From: Paenibacillus sp. FSL H3-0469
Lineage (GTDB): Bacteria; Bacillota; Bacilli; Paenibacillales; Paenibacillaceae
Reading direction: 5' to 3'
Assembly: GCF_038051945.1 (NCBI RefSeq)
Contig: NZ_CP150302.1
Coordinates: 4,960,001 to 5,024,000 of the forward strand
Length of the DNA: 64,000 bases
The position numbers and the translations under genes were made by a program. This document shows positions 61,097 through 64,000 of the stretch, piece by piece. Every line of letters starts with the position of its first letter. The first letter of the stretch is position 1. The notes beneath the pieces were generated by a model that saw only the letters and a list, made by a program, of their open reading frames with translations, made no database searches and had not been told where the DNA came from.

Positions 61097-62995
61097 ATGA
61101 GAGAGAGAACAGGGGCATTATGGAACTCCTTCCACTACTGGTGGGGGCGGAGGTCACTGCAGAGCCGGCTGATTGCGGCCTATATCTTCATTATTCTGGG
61201 ACCCAGCCTGCTGGTGTCCTTCTATTCGTATAAGGAAATCAACAACACCTATATGCGGGATTCAATTGAGAAGAACAGCTATCTGCTGCAAATGGAGAGA
61301 ATGCATGTACTCAACCAGATTGAGGCCATGGAGCGGGCGCTTCAGATGGCGTATAACGATAAAAGTGTGCGCGATTATCTGATCAGTGAGGATGACCCGA
61401 CCCTGGGCGAGCTGATTGATTTCAATACGACTACCTTTTTGAATTTCAGCCAGATCCAGTTCAATAACCCCAACATCGAGCATCTGTATCTGTTCTCTGC
61501 CAGTCCGAATGTATATGAGATATGGCCGGTTATTTTCCGTGAATCCCGGGTGTCGAGGGAGCCCTGGTTCCAGCAGGCCATGAAGCTGGAAGGGAGGCGG
61601 AATCTCTGGTCCTTTCAGAATACGGACATCGATCTGATGCAGCGCTCCTCGGGGGGATCCGGACAAGGTCAGCCGAAGGTATCCGTGCTGCGGGAGATCA
61701 GTATTCCGGCAGGGAATCATATCGGGATGGTCCAGGTGGATATGCTGCTGAGCAAATTCACGCCCAAGACCTATACCTCTGTACAGGATAACGAATCCCA
61801 GATGGTCATTGTCGATGATGCGCTGAATCTGTTCACACGTACCGACAACTCCTTCCTGACCACTGATTCCGGGCTGAGCGCAGCGATCAAGGAGCGGCTG
61901 GCCGTCTACCGCAAGACCGGGGAATGGGAGATGGATTACAAGGAGAACGGGAATTCGTACCTGCTGATTCAGGCGCCGGTGGAGCAGATCGATGCCTCCC
62001 TGGTCACGGTGGTCTCGATGAAAGGTCTGATGAAGGATATTTCGCGGACCCGCAATTTGATTATCGGGGTAAATATCGGTTTTATTTTCCTGGTTACGGC
62101 GATTACGTATGTGCTGAATGCATTCATTCTGAAGAATCTCCGCCGTCTGACAGAGACGATGAAGAAGGTACGCCGGGGCGAGCCGTATGGCAGCATTAAG
62201 GTCAGCGGAGGCGGAGAGGTCGGAGAGCTGGCGCATCATTTCTCCAAGCTCATGAATACGATCAATACGCTGGTTGCCCAGGCGGTCTATAAGCAGGCCC
62301 TGTCCAAGGAGGCAGAGCTGCGGACCCTGCATAATCAGATCGATGCCCATTTTCTCTATAATACACTGGAGAATATCAAGATGCTGGCCGAAATTGAGAA
62401 CCAGCGAACCATCTCGGATGCACTGACCCGGCTGGGCGGGATGATGCGTTATAATTTCAAGTGGACCGGGGAATATGTGAAGCTGAGAGACGAGCTCCGC
62501 CACATCGAGAATTATATAGAGGTTATGAATATCAGGTTCGAACACACCATTCAATTGGAGCTTCATATTGACAGCGCTTATCTGGAAGTGGAGGTGCTTA
62601 AGATGTCATTGCAGCCGATTGTTGAGAACAGCGTGAAGCATGCCTGGAATGCAGACGGCGTGGAGTTAACGGACCGGATTGTGAAGATTGAGCTTACAGA
62701 GGCGGAGGGCGATATTTTCATTGTCTTGCGCGATAACGGGCTGGGGCTGACGCAGGAGCGGCTGGTAGAGCTGCATGAGGCGATCTATGCGAAGGAAGAG
62801 CCTGGAGCAGACGCTTCCGGGATCGGCAGCGGAGGATATAAGGCGGGAGGCGTCGGGCTGCGCAATGTGCATCAGCGCCTGCAGCTCTTTTACGGGGAAG
62901 CCTATGGACTGGAAGTGCAGAGCGAAGCAGGGAAGTGGACAGCGGTGTATATGTCTCTGCCCAAAGTTCTATTGACGGGGGATAATCAGCGATGA
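61097..62995 (+). CDS. YesM-type sensor histidine kinase
   Basis: A 632-residue membrane kinase. A first helix at about residues 20-45 and a second near 320 flank an extracellular sensor of ~270 residues; a HAMP domain follows. The His-kinase motif NQIDAHFLYNTLENIKML places the phospho-histidine at H418. The HATPase domain has VENSVKHAW and DNGLG motifs. The ATG at 61097 has AGAGG about seven bases upstream. It overlaps the AraC-type regulator by 4 bases. It probably detects extracellular sugar and controls the importer. Confidence 0.93.
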   Translation: MRERTGALWNSFHYWWGRRSLQSRLIAAYIFIILGPSLLVSFYSYKEINNTYMRDSIEKNSYLLQMERMHVLNQIEAMERALQMAYNDKSVRDYLISEDDPTLGELIDFNTTTFLNFSQIQFNNPNIEHLYLFSASPNVYEIWPVIFRESRVSREPWFQQAMKLEGRRNLWSFQNTDIDLMQRSSGGSGQGQPKVSVLREISIPAGNHIGMVQVDMLLSKFTPKTYTSVQDNESQMVIVDDALNLFTRTDNSFLTTDSGLSAAIKERLAVYRKTGEWEMDYKENGNSYLLIQAPVEQIDASLVTVVSMKGLMKDISRTRNLIIGVNIGFIFLVTAITYVLNAFILKNLRRLTETMKKVRRGEPYGSIKVSGGGEVGELAHHFSKLMNTINTLVAQAVYKQALSKEAELRTLHNQIDAHFLYNTLENIKMLAEIENQRTISDALTRLGGMMRYNFKWTGEYVKLRDELRHIENYIEVMNIRFEHTIQLELHIDSAYLEVEVLKMSLQPIVENSVKHAWNADGVELTDRIVKIELTEAEGDIFIVLRDNGLGLTQERLVELHEAIYAKEEPGADASGIGSGGYKAGGVGLRNVHQRLQLFYGEAYGLEVQSEAGKWTAVYMSLPKVLLTGDNQR

Positions 62996-64000
62996 CAAAT
63001 CTGATGATTGTGGATGATGAGAGAATGATCCGTCAAGGTCTGAAGGCGATGATCGAACGGGAATATCCGTCGGTCTACAATATAGCGATGGCGGGAAACG
63101 GTGCAGAGGCACTGGAGCAGTACAAGCGGGAACGGCAGGATGTGATTATTACCGATATCCGGATGCCGATCATGGACGGGATTACGCTGCTGGCTCGGCT
63201 GTCTGCCGAAGCAGGGGCGGGCGGAGCTCCGGCTGTCATTATTCTCAGCGGCCATGATGATTTCGAATATGCCAAAAGCGCGATCCGCTACCGCGTCAAG
63301 GATTATCTGCTGAAGCCGATCCGCCGCGAGGAGCTGTTCGAGATTCTCGAACGCATAGCCAAGGAGGGGGAGGAGCGGGAATCCAGCAGCCATAAGCAGC
63401 TGCAGGAAGCAGAGGGCTACCGCCGCGAGCTGCGGGCGGCCCGCCTGCGCAGCCTCCTGTTGCAGCAGGAGGGCGAGGTATCGGCTGCCCAGCAGGAGGA
63501 GCTTGCGGGGCTGACGCTGCCTTTTACAGTAGGGGTGCTGAACTATTATCATAGTGACGGTACACGGATGAAGCCGGCAGAAGTGCAAGGGCTGCTGGAG
63601 CAACTGGGCGGACCGCTGGAGCACAAGTTCACGGAGATTCTGACGGACGGGGACGGGAAGCTGGTGCTTGTCGGAGAGGGGGAGAGCTTCCTGGAGCTGG
63701 CAAGTAAGGCAGAGTCCAAGGAGCTTACGCGGCTGCTGCTCGGAATCAGCAGGGAGAGCCACAGCGCCGACCAGTTCCGTGCCTGTTATCTGGAGGCTTG
63801 CCGGGCGCTGCAATATACCTTCCTGTCGCCGCAGGCCAGCTTCGTGGACTATGCGGATATTCAGGCTGGACGGCTGAGCTTCCCGCACCCGGAGGAGGAG
63901 CTGCGTAAGCTGCTCAATATGCTGGGAACCGGGCGAGAGAAGGAGATCAAGGCGCTGCTTGCGGTTATTTTTCAGACGGAGCATCTGTTGAGGCTGGATC
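62992..64000 (+). CDS. YesN-type response regulator (AraC family), 3' end missing
   Basis: The frame is open to the window end; at least 336 residues are present. The receiver domain has DDE near residues 9-11, the phospho-aspartate D55 in IITDIRMPIMDG and the conserved lysine in DYLLKPIRR. A long linker region of about 200 residues, typical of YesN proteins, follows. The AraC-type DNA-binding domain is expected beyond the window. It starts with ATG inside the kinase stop (ATGA). It should activate the ABC importer operon. Confidence 0.92.
   Translation, partial: MTNLMIVDDERMIRQGLKAMIEREYPSVYNIAMAGNGAEALEQYKRERQDVIITDIRMPIMDGITLLARLSAEAGAGGAPAVIILSGHDDFEYAKSAIRYRVKDYLLKPIRREELFEILERIAKEGEERESSSHKQLQEAEGYRRELRAARLRSLLLQQEGEVSAAQQEELAGLTLPFTVGVLNYYHSDGTRMKPAEVQGLLEQLGGPLEHKFTEILTDGDGKLVLVGEGESFLELASKAESKELTRLLLGISRESHSADQFRACYLEACRALQYTFLSPQASFVDYADIQAGRLSFPHPEEELRKLLNMLGTGREKEIKALLAVIFQTEHLLRLD

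Overview
The window looks like chromosomal DNA of a Paenibacillus-type bacterium (Bacillota). It is moderately GC-rich, with AGGAGG-like ribosome sites and frequent GTG/TTG starts. Its gene families are typical of Paenibacillus: YesM/YesN two-component pairs, Lpl-type sugar ABC transporters, a DUF4179 protein paired with an ECF sigma factor, and a GH94-like phosphorylase. I see no rRNA, tRNA, CRISPR array, transposase or prophage.

Layout. 1-5 kb: the end of a MocR-type regulator, a nitroreductase, a repeat-filled gap, an alpha/beta hydrolase and a TetR regulator. 5.2-8.7 kb: an ABC exporter with a DesK/DesR-like two-component system, ordered like yvfRSTU. 9.2-12.6 kb (minus): a thiamine-precursor ABC operon with a thiamine-binding protein behind a TPP riboswitch. 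12.6-17.5 kb (minus): ECF sigma factor with DUF4179 partner, a CorA-like protein and an MFS transporter. 17.6-24 kb: a flavin-fold protein, an EAL protein, and a bacitracin/lantibiotic-type detoxification set (regulator, kinase, ABC ATPase, two permeases). 24-28.5 kb: a zinc/cadmium island (CzrA-like repressor, CDF exporter, P1B ATPase) with two matching operators. 28.6-36.7 kb: chemoreceptor, lactate dehydrogenase, CcdC-like and GlsB-like membrane proteins, a lactonase and a large membrane hydrolase. 37-40.3 kb: sulfate ABC operon. 40.3-50 kb: small and metabolic genes, including a bifunctional NAD(P)HX repair enzyme with an unusual repeat insertion, a decayed SDR gene, the two-subunit serine dehydratase and an HNH protein. 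50.3-64 kb: carbohydrate region with a LacI regulator, GH30 enzyme, large glycoside phosphorylase, Lpl-type ABC importer and YesM/YesN pair, cut off at the window end.

The most unusual signal is non-coding. Several gaps carry tandem or spaced dyad repeats with a pitch near 51-53 bp, about five helical turns. Two arrays (near 2.6 kb and 24.6 kb) share the core GAAAACA-N-CATACAA. One of them shows paired arm changes around a constant loop. A separate ~110-bp element with 11-bp inverted ends occurs near 8.7 kb and 42.2 kb. A third, ~95-bp hairpin repeat occurs near 5.1 kb and 46.2 kb, with a fragment at 46.8 kb. Four genes are followed almost immediately by purine-rich tandem repeats on the sense strand.
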